Assembly: GCA_014773175.1 (NCBI GenBank)
Contig: VXCM01003142.1
Coordinates: 1-64,000, forward strand
Origin: Lucifuga dentata
Lineage: Eukaryota > Chordata > Actinopteri > Ophidiiformes > Bythitidae
DNA: 64,000 nucleotides
Direction: 5' to 3'
Shown: positions 37,621 to 50,130 of the stretch, one piece after another
Layout of the letters: each line of letters begins with the position of its first letter
Numbering within the stretch: position 1 is the stretch's first letter
Translations under genes and position numbers: made by a program
Notes under the pieces: generated by a model
The model's input: the letters and a program-made list of their open reading frames with translations, nothing else
The model's database searches: none
What the model was told of the DNA's origin: nothing

Positions 37621-38212
37621 ACAAATTCATCCAAAGACCAAACATCTCTACAATTATAACCTTATACATTACATGGAATAGTTCACTTACCATTATGGTC
37701 TTGCTTGTGTGGCTGCACATCTTGTTGGAAGTTCCCACCACAGAAAGTCCAGAAACTGGCCTCTGCTGGATCAAGTAACTCAGTCTGAAAGATATTAAAC
37801 ACAGAAATTCATAAGGACGTGTTGATGGAGCGAGGCCATTTTAAATCTGAGTGTATTATAGTTGACTTACCATTATTAACGATGAGGTGATGTCTTCATG
37901 TAGGTAGCCGCCATCGAACAGGATGATGTCATTCAGGTCGCCAACACCAAACAGGATGACATCATGTAGGTAGCTGCCACCCAACAGGAGGACCAGGAGA
38001 CTTCAATTGTATGTACAAAGTGTGGAGTTACATTATGTGCTGCCAGTAACATTAGCTACTAATTTTGGCCGCACCAAGTTTAAGAACAAAATAACCAAGT
38101 GTTAGCATTAGCTGCAAGTTTCAGTCATTTTAAGATTCACAATACTGCCACTATAAGTAACATTAGCTTGTACTTAAACATGAAGATGAGTTTGACCACT
38201 AACTGATTAAAT

Positions 38213-38687
38213 ATCAACTTACCATCATCTCCACTGAGACTGGTGCTTCCTTCCCACAGGTGGTTGTGCAAGAAATTCCTCCATCAAATGCGAGAAATTT
38301 GTCCAAATGAAATTCCTCCATCAAATGCAAGAAATTCATCCATGAGAGAAATTGAGCCATAAAATGTGAGAAATTTGTCCACAAAATGAAATTGTCCAAA
38401 TGCAAATCTACTCTACCCAACATACACCTGAAGCATAAGAATTAAAAGTNATCAACTTACCATCATCTCCACTGAGACTGGTGCTTCCTTCCCACAGGTG
38501 GTTGTGCAAGAAATTCCTCCATCAAATGCGAGAAATTTGTCCAAATGAAATTCCTCCATCAAATGCAAGAAATTCATCCATGAGAGAAATTGAGCCATAA
38601 AATGTGAGAAATTTGTCCACAAAATGAAATTGTCCAAATGCAAATCTACTCTACCCAACATACACCTGAAGCATAAGAATTAAAAGT
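38213..38687. repeat. 237-bp identical duplication around N38450
   Basis: 38213-38449 equals 38451-38687. It is much longer than the 62-67 bp duplications at the other gaps, so it may be a true recent duplication of exon-like block 2 or a longer unmerged overlap. Confidence 0.8.
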
Positions 38688-39118
38688 TGTCACCGTATTG
38701 TGGTGCTGTTCCTCTGATTTGAACTGTAGGGAGTGTGTGTGGTAGCAGCAGCACAACACATTTATCTCAAGTAAAACACCGTATTGTAGCATCCACACCA
38801 ACATCTCAGCAGGAACAAACCATGCCAACACCTGCTAAACATGCAGCACCAACAAGCTGGCTAACACCTTAAACACGCATGCCCACCTGAACAACTTAAC
38901 AGCCTGAACACACGCCATCATTTCAAACTGAATTTTTACAGCAGCAATATAACTCATTTACAATATTAAAACCATGTGCAGCTTGGCATAAAGCACAAAA
39001 GCATTGCAACATGTTAACATACAAACAGTAGCAGCACAGCAAAAAAGGTTTAAAAAAAGCTTCTTACCTTTGATGTAATTGATGATCTGATGAGTTCCAC
39101 CTGCTGGTCTTGGTTTGC

Positions 39119-39147
39119 TTGTGTGTGTGTGTGTGTGTGTGTGCGTG
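39119..39147. repeat. (GT)n microsatellite
   Basis: A GT run ending GCGTGCGTCAGCGCG. Confidence 0.9.
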
Positions 39148-39539
39148 CGTCAGCGCGTCACAGCAGCATTTAAAACATTTTCAAACCGCCAAGCAAAAAC
39201 AGCATTACAGACTAGCAGCCCAACAAACAATATTAAAGCTGTTAGCACACAGCTAAACATGCTACCAGCCACAAACAAAGCCTCAACTGACCAGCGAGCA
39301 CCAACAAGTTTGCTAACATTACCATGCAAGTCAACCAAGACTAAACACGACAACTCAAACAAATAACTGACTAAAACAACAATTCCAGAGTTCTATAACC
39401 GCAAAACCACAATGGCATCATGACCAAGACCAACACGACATGTTAAAGCTAAGAACAGCCAGCAGCAAAGTGACGTGAAGCATGTGTGCTACCGGTTCAA
39501 ACAAGCTAGGTGAAGACGAAGCTGACGTTCATTTATACA

Positions 39540-40394
39540 GTTGGGCCCTACCATAACTTATGGACAAGAACATTTTCACAAAACTCACATTCAAACTGGT
39601 GATCAACTCTAATAAAAATAAATCTAACTAAAATTATATAAAAGTAATTTGTAAATCTCGCCAGAGCTGGATAAGTTGTAAATGTATCTGACCAAGTTTA
39701 TTGATCTATGTATCTGCTTGGCTCTGTTGGTTTAGTCCAAACCGAGTCAGGGCTAGCAGTAAATGCATTCAAGTTGGTGTAAAACCGAAATATCACAAAT
39801 AAACTTGCTTTGATGAAAAAGTGTGGAAACAACAAAGACGTAGAGAGAAATTGAGGATTTAGAGTTTTAGTGTTAAAAGTACAAGTAATTGATTACATAT
39901 GATTTATACGAAAAAGTAAAATTACTGTTAATGAAACTCGCTACTTCCTGCATACATTTCATAATATAAGCCCTCCAAGGAATTCACAGCAGATCGTAAG
40001 GCTTTTATTGTGAAGGGAAAGCAGGAAGTGTTGCATTTCTATTAACTGTAACTTAAACTATGATCTAAAATTGCAAGTGCAGGTGTTGTGAATGAATTAA
40101 TCAAGGTATAAATTGGTATTTATGCTAAAAAGAGAAACTCAGAGCAACAAAACTGAATAAATCATGTCTGTATTTTTGTACTGATGGAAATAATTTTGTG
40201 AAAATAGGCATGAAGAGAAATTTACCACCAAAACAATACAGAAATACACACTGAATTTGCATCAACAGTACACAACATTAATAAACAAACAGAAGAGAGA
40301 AGCTGTTACAATTTGTTCAAATACTATCATAAAACAGGAGGAAATAGAAGTAAAGTTGTGCTTGTTGGTCTAAAAGAGAACCAAAATGTAAATA
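39540..40394. other. Intergenic, nothing recognised
   Basis: AT-rich sequence without a gene-like frame or clear repeat. Confidence 0.45.
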
Positions 40395-41990
40395 TAGCCG
40401 CAAGCAGCAGTAAGCGGCGTCCAAGCACATACGATGACTCCACGAATTATTCTGTTTTTGCAGAAGTTATGCAGATACTCACCAAGTTCATGTGATATCA
40501 CAGTTTTTGTCGAATAAGCCATGCTCACTAAAGTTTGGCAGCCAATTGTAGCCAAACAGTACAGAATGTCAAAAAATGAAGAAGTAACTTTTTTTCTGGC
40601 TTGGTTTAGACATTGTATGAAGCTTGTCTACTGAATCAAAATTATAGGAAGAGTAATGAAAAACCAGTTTTGGACAAATATCAAACTGGTGGATAATCTA
40701 GTTGGGGGAAGAGGTTGGACTAAACCACTGGATGCATATAGACCCAAGGAATGCGGGGAAAAAAAGAATTTTGATCCTATGACTAGCAGTTCAATAGTTT
40801 TAAGCCAAAATGTAAACATGCTTGTTACAGTGCCACCTGCAGGCCAATCCATGTAATTTAATTTTCCTGATAGTGGGTGAGATGTTGAACAATCTATTAC
40901 ATTTCATTGCTGTAGCTTTTACGGTATTTTAGAAAAAAAAAAATTTAAATCAAAATTTACAAAAAAAAAAATAAAATGGCGGACAAGCTATGAATTGAAA
41001 ATGGGCGTGGCTTAAATGGATAGATGCGTCTTAGCCCAAGAAATACAGAGAAAATAGAATTTTGATTCTATGATCTACGGTTCAGAGGTTATTGATGAAA
41101 GTTTACTNTTTTTTTTTTTTTTTTTTTTTTTTTTGCAGATTTGTTTAGTGAACATGTTGACCAAGTTTGGTTGCAGTAGATTAATGCTTTCAGGAGATTT
41201 TATAGCAGATGTTGTAAAATTAGCTACGCCTACAACTTTGTCAGCCAATGATAGCAAAACGATAAAGAATATCAAAAATCTAAAATGGTATTTTTTTCCG
41301 GCTTGGTCCAGACATGCCACATGCAAATTTTGGTGATGATTAAGCTAAAACTGTAGGAGGAGATTAAAAAAAAAAAATAAAACGGTTTTGGAAACAATTC
41401 AAAATGGCAGAAAATCTAGTCAGGCTGAAATGGGCGTGGCCTATGTGGAGATAGATGCATATACATCCAATGAATCCCAGGAAAAAAGAATTTTGATTCT
41501 AGGACTTACGGTTTAAAAGTTATAAACCATTATACACCAAAATTTTGAAGTTGTTATTATAGCGCCACCTTCAGGCTTATCGGTTTACATTTTTGTCACC
41601 TGAGTAGCGGTGAAGCTTTTGAAGCTTTGTAGCCGTAGCTTTTACGGTTTCTGCTGCCCAGATATTTATAGCAAAAAATGAAGTCTAATCTGAGCAATTT
41701 CAGTAGGGCTCCCAGCACTTTGTGCTTGGACCACTAATTAAAATGCAATCACCACCATGCAGATCGATGTTAATGATGCTCATAAAATCAAAGTTATGGC
41801 GCCTACAGAGAGTCTGAGCACCAGGGCCATGAAAGATGGCTGCTGCTGCTGTGGACCTCTTGGATGGTGGCGCGATGCTGATCAGAATGTGTTTACGACG
41901 CCTATAACACGCAGGGGGCTCGGGCATCTACTTATTGCCTGTCGTTCACCGTTACATGCTTGATAGTCTAGCCTCCACATGGGCCAATAT
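40395..41990 (+). mobile_element. Repeat family 3: long element of tandem diverged units
   Basis: It begins ATAGCCGCAAGCAGCAGTAA (GCGGCGTCCAAGCAC follows) and near 41705 carries GGGCTCCCAGCACTTTGTGC (TTGGACC follows), so CCAAGCAC is inverted between the ends. At least three diverged units repeat inside, each with AATGGGCGTGGC, GAATTTTGATTCTA, a (G/A)CGGTT block and a GCCACCT(G/T)CAGGC block (about 40730, 41000 and 41430). A T-tract with N41107 interrupts it. No transposase frame. I recognise this as a common fish dispersed repeat but cannot name its superfamily. The right border is uncertain. Confidence 0.6.
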
Positions 41991-43229
41991 TTCTCCCTTT
42001 TATGTTCTCCCTTATCCAGAGCAGATCTGTATCCCGCCTCTGATTTATGAGTGAAAGCCGCTCCCTGTGGTGCTGCTGGAGGAGGACCTTGACAAGGGAA
42101 TCTGACTGGCTTTTTGTCCTTTCCATAATTAGAGAGTACATCCAATTCACCCTGTTCATTACCCCTGGGCCCGGTGACAAATGACGAAGAGGCCCGTTCT
42201 AATGCAGGCTCACTGGCTGTTCTGTCAGGGGTGAATGAGCAACAGCGTATCCATGTAGATGAGAGATATCAAAGCTTTCACAAGGCAGTTCTATCTTCAT
42301 ACGAAGCAAAATGCAACCTGGGCTTCTTTTTTTCCCCCACATCCTCTTAGAATATATCAGTGCATATTTCACCACACAAGGAGACTTTGAGGAGGACGGA
42401 CGCAGGGTCCATTTGGGGGATTGAAACTGTGAAATACGGTTACAGTATGACCTCCTTCATTGCGGAACGTAGGGTTTGGTTCTTTATGTAGCAAACTTAT
42501 TATTAACATGATGATAACAGCTGTCAGGACATTAGAGAAAATGAATGGATTATATTACTAGCTAGGACCAAAAAAAAAATGAAGCCCATTCAGATCAAAG
42601 TAAATTAGAAAATGGATGAGATTTCCAGTAGTGGGTTGAATTAAATAATGTCAATCGTCAGTCCATTCATATGAAAAGAACTCAAACCCCAAACAATATT
42701 TAATGCTGCCTCTTTTCCTAGTAAATTATAGTTATTACACAACAATCGCTTCAGTTGAATACTATTGATGTAGCAGAGCGAAGATGTTGTCCACTCTAGG
42801 ATTTTCTCTCCATGTAGCATCAAGAAGAAGGTGATTGTTGTCCTTTGCTCTGAGGTGGCCTTTAATTAAACTGTTCCCTCAGGCAAGATGGNAAGAAGGT
42901 GATTGTTGTCCTTTGCTCTGAGGTGGCCTTTAATTAAACTGTTCCCTCAGGCAAGATGGGAGAGGGTATCTAGTTTCAGGGGTGACTGGTTCAGGGATAG
43001 ATAGGGAGACCTGGTGCTTTAATGTGTGTGTGCTGGAGGCGAGACAAGCGCTCCCAGACTGCATGTGGTCAAATGGGAAAGCAGCCCTGCGGTGCTGCGT
43101 GATTAGCTTACCCCCTGCACATGCCGCCAACCTGCCCGAGGTTCACACACACACAGTTTATACCGCTCTACATCATCTTCATTCCTATTCCTTTCCCATT
43201 CTGCTCAAAGCACTTTGCAGCATGAGCAG
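41991..43229. other. Intergenic, possibly unique sequence
   Basis: From about 41970 to 42180 the sequence is non-repetitive, of balanced composition and free of low complexity, the look of a conserved non-coding element, though conservation cannot be judged here. The rest shows nothing. A 67-bp duplication around N42892 (42825-42891 equals 42893-42959) is probably artefactual. Confidence 0.4.
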
Positions 43230-43239
43230 CATTGTGGAA

Positions 43240-43425
43240 AATAATAATGCTGTGTTCAACGTAAAGTCAGAGCTCAGAGTTTCCGACCTCCGACTGGGAA
43301 ATGTCAAAGAAAACACCTCCCTCAACTTGGAAATCATTCAAAGTCTAGCAAGGTTCCTCAACCCTGAGTTCATACTGATGTCATTTCAATATGGCTGCTC
43401 ACACAAGATATTGAAAGAGTAACAG
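43240..43425. mobile_element. Fragment of MITE family 4 (TGCTGCGTTC type)
   Basis: ATGCTGTGTTCAACG starts it, followed by CCGACTGGGAAATG and a TGATGTCATTTCAATATGGC block. These match the better copies at 50500-51430 (CCAACTGGGAAAC, TGACGTCACTCAACATGGC). Confidence 0.55.
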
Positions 43426-44269
43426 GTTAAACATTTATCTAAAAGGTGAATAGCATATACATGTTAAGACGTAGCTTCTTTTGGTCTGACAGAGCAAACA
43501 AAAGAAAAGTTTTCATGGAGGAATCCATGTAATCTCCCACTTTGTTTAGCTTGAATGGGAGGTGGTTTTAAATTATTCCAAGTTACAGGTTTCTGGTTCA
43601 GAATCAGAGGTACAACAAATGCAGCATAAATGCTTATGACAACCAGGAGTGTTGTTTACAGGTATTTCAGCAATAGCATATAACAGGTGTAAAAGAATTA
43701 GCTAATTTAACCCCCNAAAAAAAAAAGTTTTTTTTTATGTTTGCACAATTATTCTTCAAAACTCATCAAAACTTTGAGGAGTTTTGATGTTATTTCATTT
43801 ATTTTTATTTCGTGACCTCTGACCTCTGTGATGATTTGTGCATGTTGTTTCCTCAGTTGACCGGAAATCCTGCGTGAGATTGGTTAGTCTGTACGAATGA
43901 TCCTTGGTGGCGTGTTAAACTTGATAAAAATGTTTAAATACTGTTCTAAGTTTTGTCCTGTTACTATCTTAGACAGTATAAAATGTTATCTGGTTGGTTA
44001 ATTTATGTTGAGAGGGTGTTTTTATTGAGTACAGTGCGTTAGTGTAGCATGCTAATTTACTCAAGCTAGTTCTGTTAGCATCATAGGTGTTCTCTCTCAC
44101 CACTTTTTTTTTTTTCTTTTTCAGGAAAAGTTTACCTGCAGAAGCCCAGAATCTCCTCAAGCTGCTTTCTTGGTTTTATATTATAATTTCATCAAGGTAT
44201 ATGCACTTTTCCATTTTTTATATTCTAAATTGTGTTTTGTTAAAAGTTCCGAACTTTATGAAAAATTGT

Positions 44270-44420
44270 AGGGATTGACCGATATGGTTTTTTTCAGGGC
44301 CGATACCGATTATCGGTAATTAAGGAAAGCAATAACCGATATTTAAAGCCAATATACATTTGCAGTAAAAAGGATAATTTTAGTGTCAAAATTTACAGTA
44401 ACACAAACTCCAACACAAAA
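44270..44420 (+). mobile_element. Dispersed repeat with GGGCCGATACCGATTATCGG
   Basis: GGGATTGACCGATATGG, GGGCCGATACCGATTATCGG and AACCGATATTTAAAGCCAATA are signatures of a dispersed repeat common in vertebrate genomes. Only one end is clear, and the family is not assigned. Confidence 0.5.
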
Positions 44421-46255
44421 CTTATTTTAAATATTTCATTTAACATTTTGAGAAATAAAGTGCAGGGAGCTCCTAGCAGCATTTCTTAGAAACTGAACCA
44501 AAAACCAAAGTCTTGTGAAGTTTCTGTACTCAGTTGTATATTTTATTTTCGTTTCTTCAGAATAAAATCTCTCACCGTTTGTAAAAATAGCTGTGGTTAC
44601 TGTCTTAATCACCCTCCACGTTAGGACACAACGCAGATTTGGTGGAGTTTAACGCCAGACCCGCCTCAAATGAAAAAAGGATTTTAATCCATTTAAGCCA
44701 AAGAATCACATTATTTCATTCTTGTTATTGTTATTTTTAACAATAACGAGTGTAATTAATTTTTTACACTGCAAAAAAAGGGAAAAAAAAATCCCATATT
44801 TGAAAGTAGCAAAATGTTCAGCAGTCGAATGAAGTTTTCTAGCCAAGTTAAAAATAAAAAAAACTATTAATGATATAAATTAAAATGACTTGAAGATTAA
44901 GATTAATTAAAATGAAATGAAGATTTTTCAAACTAGTATAAAAATCCAAGTACAACAAAATTTTAGCCTGTTTAGCTTAATACAACTTTAGAAATTTAAG
45001 CTAAATGAATTCATGATTTAAAATATTATGATTTTTTAAAATTCCATCAAACGACGCCTTGAAAACAGCTTTCTATGCTTCACAAACATTTCTTAAAAAT
45101 TAATCACATTACAATCAAATGTGAAATTTTCAGGAATCGAGCGTCACTTTTTTCATTGTAGCACAGTGATCACTTGTGTCATTTCATGTCGAAAATTGTT
45201 GAAATAATTTGATGGGCATAGAAAATAATTTGTCATAACTAAGAGTTCAATAACAAAAAGGACTTAAAACTAGCCAGATTTTTCAAATAAGCAAACCATC
45301 TTGTTTTCTCATGGTGCTTTGGGACATTAATCCAATCCACTGCAGCCATCTGGTTCTCTATCTGAAAACAGACTGTATCACTAAAAAAAAAGATAAATAA
45401 TCTCCTGCATATGGTGCTTGGTAAGATTTTCACTGGATAAGAAATAATAAGACTGGATGATCTTTTCTTTCATGCCTGTTTTTACAGTATGGCGTCTGTG
45501 TGCGTGTGCATGTGTGTTTGCTTGCAGCCATTAACTTGTCCATTCTCCATTCAGACCGGTAGAAATTCATTTTAGTGGACCTAAGTGCCTCTCAGAGTTG
45601 AATCTTTTTGTAAATCATGCTGAATTCCATGAAAATCCCCTCTGATGGTTCATGGTTGGAGGCAAATTAGCAAATTACAGCTTTTGTCCAATAATTTCTA
45701 CTCTAATTTCCCTGTAAACAGGACAAGTGGGTCTCCTCTCTGTCTCAGCTTAGACAGTCGAGGACAGACTGTACAAATGACAACCCCCCAGCCCCCCCCC
45801 CNCCCACCCTCTCTAATTTTATTCCCTGGTTATGACAGATGAGGGTACAGGCCAGGAGTCTGTCTTCCTCTCAGGCTGACAAATACTTTGGCTGAATGAG
45901 TAATGGCTAATTAACTTCCTGAATGTGATTGTTTATCTGACTTTGTGATCTGACCGCGTGCCAGTTTGTCTGCCTGCCTGAATATCGGTGAGCCTGTCTG
46001 ACGGCTCCTGACATGAGCACAAACCCACCAGATGCTCTGGCTCCGTGCTCGCCGCTTCACACTTGGCAGCGCGCCACTGTTTCACGTTTCACGAAGCTGA
46101 TGTAAATGCAGCATCTCATCATTCCGAGTCCGCAGGAAATCGTACACGTCTGACTTGACACACTCGCTCTCACAGTGGAGAGGGTGGGCCTGGGTGACGA
46201 GGGAGGCGTCGAAGGGCAGGAGCGACAGACTTCAAAACAGTAGTCTGAAATGATT
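44421..46255. other. Intergenic, nothing recognised
   Basis: AT-rich to about 45470, then more balanced. A C-run with N45802 is the only notable low-complexity item. Confidence 0.45.
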
Positions 46256-46898
46256 TTAAAGGACCAAACTACCATTTTGCATGTTTGAGTCTAATACATT
46301 AAATTTTCATACATGTAATGTTACTGACAATCATTTCCCAAAGGATAAAACTGTATTTCAGCTTTCCTGATATTTTGCAAAAATCTTTTAATCTTTCAAA
46401 ATCAAATGTTCAAGCGATACACCCACCTTAAAAATCCATGTTTCGCCTGCTAATAGTTACACTGCCTTCTGAAGTCACAGTTGTTAAAATTTGTTGATAA
46501 ATGCAGGTATTCTTTTGGGACTATATTCCCCGGTGGACATACATTTACTGCACGCTTTTTATTACACTTAAACACTAAAATTACAAAACTTCAAAAAAAC
46601 CTGAATACACATCTTGTTCATGATGATGGATTACCTATCCCAAGAAAGTTTCAAGTATCAACAAGTTGATTTTAATAGNTTCATGATGATGGATTACCTA
46701 TCCCAAGAAAGTTTCAAGTATCAACAAGTTGATTTTAATAGCGTAACAGGATGAACTGAAACCAATGGCAGTCTGGAAAAAAAAAAATTTTATTCACCGT
46801 TGCAGTATGCTTTGAGAAATGATTGTCAGTAAAGTTACATGTATGAAAATTTAATATATTAAGCTCAAACGTGCAAAATGGGTGGTATGGTCCTTTAA
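46256..46898. mobile_element. TTAA-type MITE family 1, copy D
   Basis: TTAA flanks both ends; termini are AGGACCAAACTACC and GGTGGTATGGTCCT. It is in the reverse orientation to copy B, sharing the interior block TCTTTTGGGACTATATTCCC and the ATGATGGATTACCTATCCCA arm. It contains a 62-bp gap-linked duplication (46617-46678 and 46680-46741). Confidence 0.8.
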
Positions 46899-47137
46899 TG
46901 CTGAGCAAAAGCACAGATTCATGGAGTGGCATACATCAAGCATACTGAGGTCTTACAGCTCATGATCCATCTGCGAAAATTGCAAAAACTCCTATGTGCA
47001 GGATGAACAACTCTAAAGAAATAATGGAATACTATCTTTGAACACTCTCAACTTCTCTTAATACATCCATGACGTGAGCCATCGACAATATCTAACTATA
47101 AAGACAGAAATCTCTGTCTGTGGTACCATAATCTCAA

Positions 47138-47272
47138 AACCTGGCACTGTATGAAGTTGAAATTCAGCAGGTTTATTGCTCAGGACCCAAGGACGTGCAG
47201 TGTCNAACCTGGCACTGTATGAAGTTGAAATTCAGCAGGTTTATTGCTCAGGACCCAAGGACGTGCAGTGTC
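47138..47272. repeat. 67-bp duplication around N47205 (probable assembly artefact)
   Basis: 47138-47204 equals 47206-47272. Confidence 0.85.
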
Positions 47273-47418
47273 TCATGTGAAGTTGTTTGGATGAGCGGTT
47301 CTTGAATTGAGCTGTGCCGGTAAAAAAGTAGTCCATGCGGCAGGATACGCTCCGGTCCAGTGCCACAGTCTCCACCCGACCCCCCATACAGCAAACAAAG
47401 CTAGCTCATGAGGACATG

Positions 47419-47549
47419 CAGAAGTTGTTTGAGAAGTTGAAGTTGTTTTGACGGCGCTGTGCAGGTAAAAAGTAGTTATAAAGNCAGAAGTTGTTTGAGA
47501 AGTTGAAGTTGTTTTGACGGCGCTGTGCAGGTAAAAAGTAGTTATAAAG
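47419..47549. repeat. 65-bp duplication around N47484 (probable assembly artefact)
   Basis: 47419-47483 equals 47485-47549. Confidence 0.85.
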
Positions 47550-47930
47550 TTCAGCCCGTTCCGAACAGGCACGTTTTGAACATGCATTGCACTAGTTATA
47601 ATAAATACATTAATAGTCCTGTTTTTATACTTGTGTTATGCAGGATAGACCTACCACCACCTGTCAAGAATGTTCAGACCAGCTGCTAAAGAACCGTGAA
47701 GCCTTTCAGCATTCTGCACACGTTTTCTTATGTGGAAGTAGTCTTGTAAGATACTATGTGATTAGGCTGGACAGATGTAATTTTCAGGAGGCTTTTGAAA
47801 ACTCTTCTGTCTCTGCGGTGGAAGAATCTCCAGAGAGATCAGTGCTGCCTCAGAGGATTGGACAGACAAGCCACGGTTCAACTTAAAACACTCAGGCAGG
47901 AGCAATAGCTGCTTATATCATGTTTGGTTA

Positions 47931-47983
47931 GAAGAAGAAGAAGAAGAAGAAGAAGAAGAAGAAGAAGAAGAAGAAGAAGAAGA
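47931..47983. repeat. (GAA)n microsatellite
   Basis: About 17 GAA units. Confidence 0.95.
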
Positions 47984-48221
47984 ACTGTGGTGTGAGGTTG
48001 TACTATATATTTTTTTGCTTCGCGGATAAAAATTTGGCTGGTAGCATATTTCCATCAGGGCAGGGATTTACAAATCTGTCAGAGGATTCAAACATTTCAC
48101 CATGTTGGCGAGCACGGTCGGTGGAATGATTTAAGCTGTCTGGCAGGGCTGCAGATGCACCGTGAATGCTGCTTCTCTCTGATGGTAAACTCATCCTCAT
48201 CACTCAGGCGACTGGAAGCAG

Positions 48222-48264
48222 CGTTTTTTTTTTTTTTTTTTTTTNTTTTTTTTTTTTTTTTTTT
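48222..48264. repeat. T-tract with an N
   Basis: Two T-runs of about 20 bp around N48245. Confidence 0.9.
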
Positions 48265-49959
48265 CTCAGACTGGGCAGGATTAGCTGTACTCTCACGGTT
48301 AGAAGAGAAAGTCAGAAGGCTGCCACTGAGTTACACTCTTTCCTGGCTCTGCAATTACTGCTGAGGAGCTCTTCAGCATCTGATGACTCCATCTGCTTTA
48401 TAGGAGCCGTTCAGTGGAAGACAGCCCCCGCAGGTCATGTAGCTTCTAAATTGAGGGTCTGGATCGTCTGAAGTCTGCATGTGTAGATCATAACAGGCTA
48501 ACAAGGCCATGCAAGCGAAAAATACAGCCTGCTTTTGCCCAAATTTGGATGACTCATATGCCTCCTCCTCTTTGCAGCTCGAACGCATGATTTTCCTTCA
48601 TTAAATTTGGAGAAAAATCAAATCTTCTCTTTGTTGCTCATTTTATAACTTCTGTTCGATGTGGCAACTGTAATAAATGAAGCTGTTACTCTTCTTCATC
48701 TCTTTGCTAGCATGTCATCTCCTGCTCATCCCTGTCATTGCTGCTGTATGTGTCCCTCTGTGAGGGAGGATGTTCATCTTCAACCTATCAAATCTCTGCA
48801 TCACATATTTATGGCTCATCTGACACGTCTTCTACGTCACTGTAGCATTTCCTCCCCCCCGCCTCGTCCTCATCACCACCAACATCCAGCTGGATCTTCA
48901 GATTTCTGCTGTCCTTTGTCCTGCTCCCAAAACACGGACAAATCTGGACAGCAAAAAGAGAAAGAATTTATTCTTATTAATAATTCCTAAGCCCCTCAAA
49001 AGGAGCTGACAAAGCCATCAGTCACTTCTTTCTGCTGTCACACAAAACATAACATCATCAGCATAAAAGCAAACATGCAGCTTTTATGAATAAAGAAGCA
49101 CTTGGCTAATGTATTTGGAGACGCACAGACAGACATCAGAGAAGGTGATTGATTGCGATGGGTGAAGGAGATGAAACCATTTAGAGCAATTTAATTACCT
49201 TCAATCCTGCAGGAAATGTAAGATGTCATAAACTTCGATAACATCAAGGTTGATGAAAGAATGAGAAGAGATGGTTGTAAACAGGAACATTAACTGAGAC
49301 ATTATTTAGCTTGTGGTAATAAATTACGCTATCGCTGCCGAGGTCAATGCAAAACACTAATTTTTGTCATTATGGAAAGTGCTTGGAATTTTTTATTTTT
49401 TTTTTTTAGGAATCACCAGCAAGCACAAAAACAAGCTCCTAAAGAGAATAACTGCATGACAGAGTGGAGATTTATTTTTCAGCACTAGAGTTGCAATTAG
49501 TCACGGTTGGATGTTTTCTGTTGCCTCAGATAATCTAAAAATTGTTGACATTTAGTGCCAGCCTGTACATTTTATCCTCCCAACACTCCTGATTCCTGAC
49601 AGCCCCGATATGCTAAGAGAAAGTGAAGGTGGCCAGATGAGCAACAACTGCAGGAGGAGACTGTAGTCAATATAAACATGAGGCAATTAGTGTAGCGCTC
49701 ATATTTCTTTAGGGAGGTGGGTGTAAAATGTGGCGGTCAAAGTAATGTCTGCTGCAAGTCATTAATGAGGCACCAGAGCAACAACAGGGATAAATAGCTC
49801 AGGAGACTTTCAGAAACCTTATGGAATAAAAAAAAAAAAAAAAAAAAATAAAAAAAAAAAAAGCATCCATCTTTCAGGTTAGCAGACAGAAAAGAAAAAT
49901 GAAGCTTCACTCCCACTTTTTGCGTAGTTTCTTATTTATTTCTGTATCTCTTACCATCA
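48265..49959. other. Intergenic, nothing recognised
   Basis: Mostly unique-looking sequence. A-rich tract at 49827-49862. No gene-like frame. Confidence 0.45.
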
Positions 49960-50130
49960 GCTATGGAAAGTAACTGAGTACATTTAATCAATTACTTAAG
50001 TACAATTTTGATGTACTTGTACATTACTTATTTCCTTTTTTATTTTTAATTTTCCACTTCTGCTGCACAATATTTCAGACTGAAATCTGCTTTTTAATCC
50101 ACTACATTTACCTGATGATTTACTCATCAT
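49960..50130. mobile_element. Fragment of the ACTCAAGTA-type hAT family
   Basis: GGAAAGTAACTGAGTACATT, CTTAAGTACAATTTTGATGT and ATCCACTACATTTACCTGA follow the order of this common fish repeat. The right side is lost. Confidence 0.6.

Larger units (their letters stand above)
37691..39505 (-). other. Candidate multi-exon minus-strand transcript (non-coding or degenerate)
   Basis: On the minus strand a TATAAAT box lies at 39531-39537, predicting a start near 39505. Exon-like blocks follow: (1) about 39505-39069 (last base 39068) before CAAAG|GTAAGAAG; (2) 38665-38461 after TATGCTTCAG and before GATGATG|GTAAGTTG, with a duplicate at 38427-38223; (3) 38000-37871 after ATTGAAG and before ATAATG|GTAAGTCAAC; (4) 37784-37691 after ATATCTTTCAG and before CATAATG|GTAAGTGAAC. 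Blocks 2, 3 and 4 are each open in one frame, and 3 to 4 join in phase, but 2 to 3 do not, so a single protein is unlikely as read. Block 3 holds an internal repeat (GGSYLHDVILF / GGYLHEDI). No family recognised. Confidence 0.35.

Noticed and set aside
39150..39362. Minus-strand 70-codon frame with a hydrophobic segment
   Set aside because: Inside the candidate first exon, but there is no homologue I recognise and the hydrophobic run is short; kept only as part of the transcript hypothesis.
42982..43422. 146-codon open frame
   Set aside because: Its second half is MITE family 4 sequence, and the start lies beside a gap duplication; no domain.
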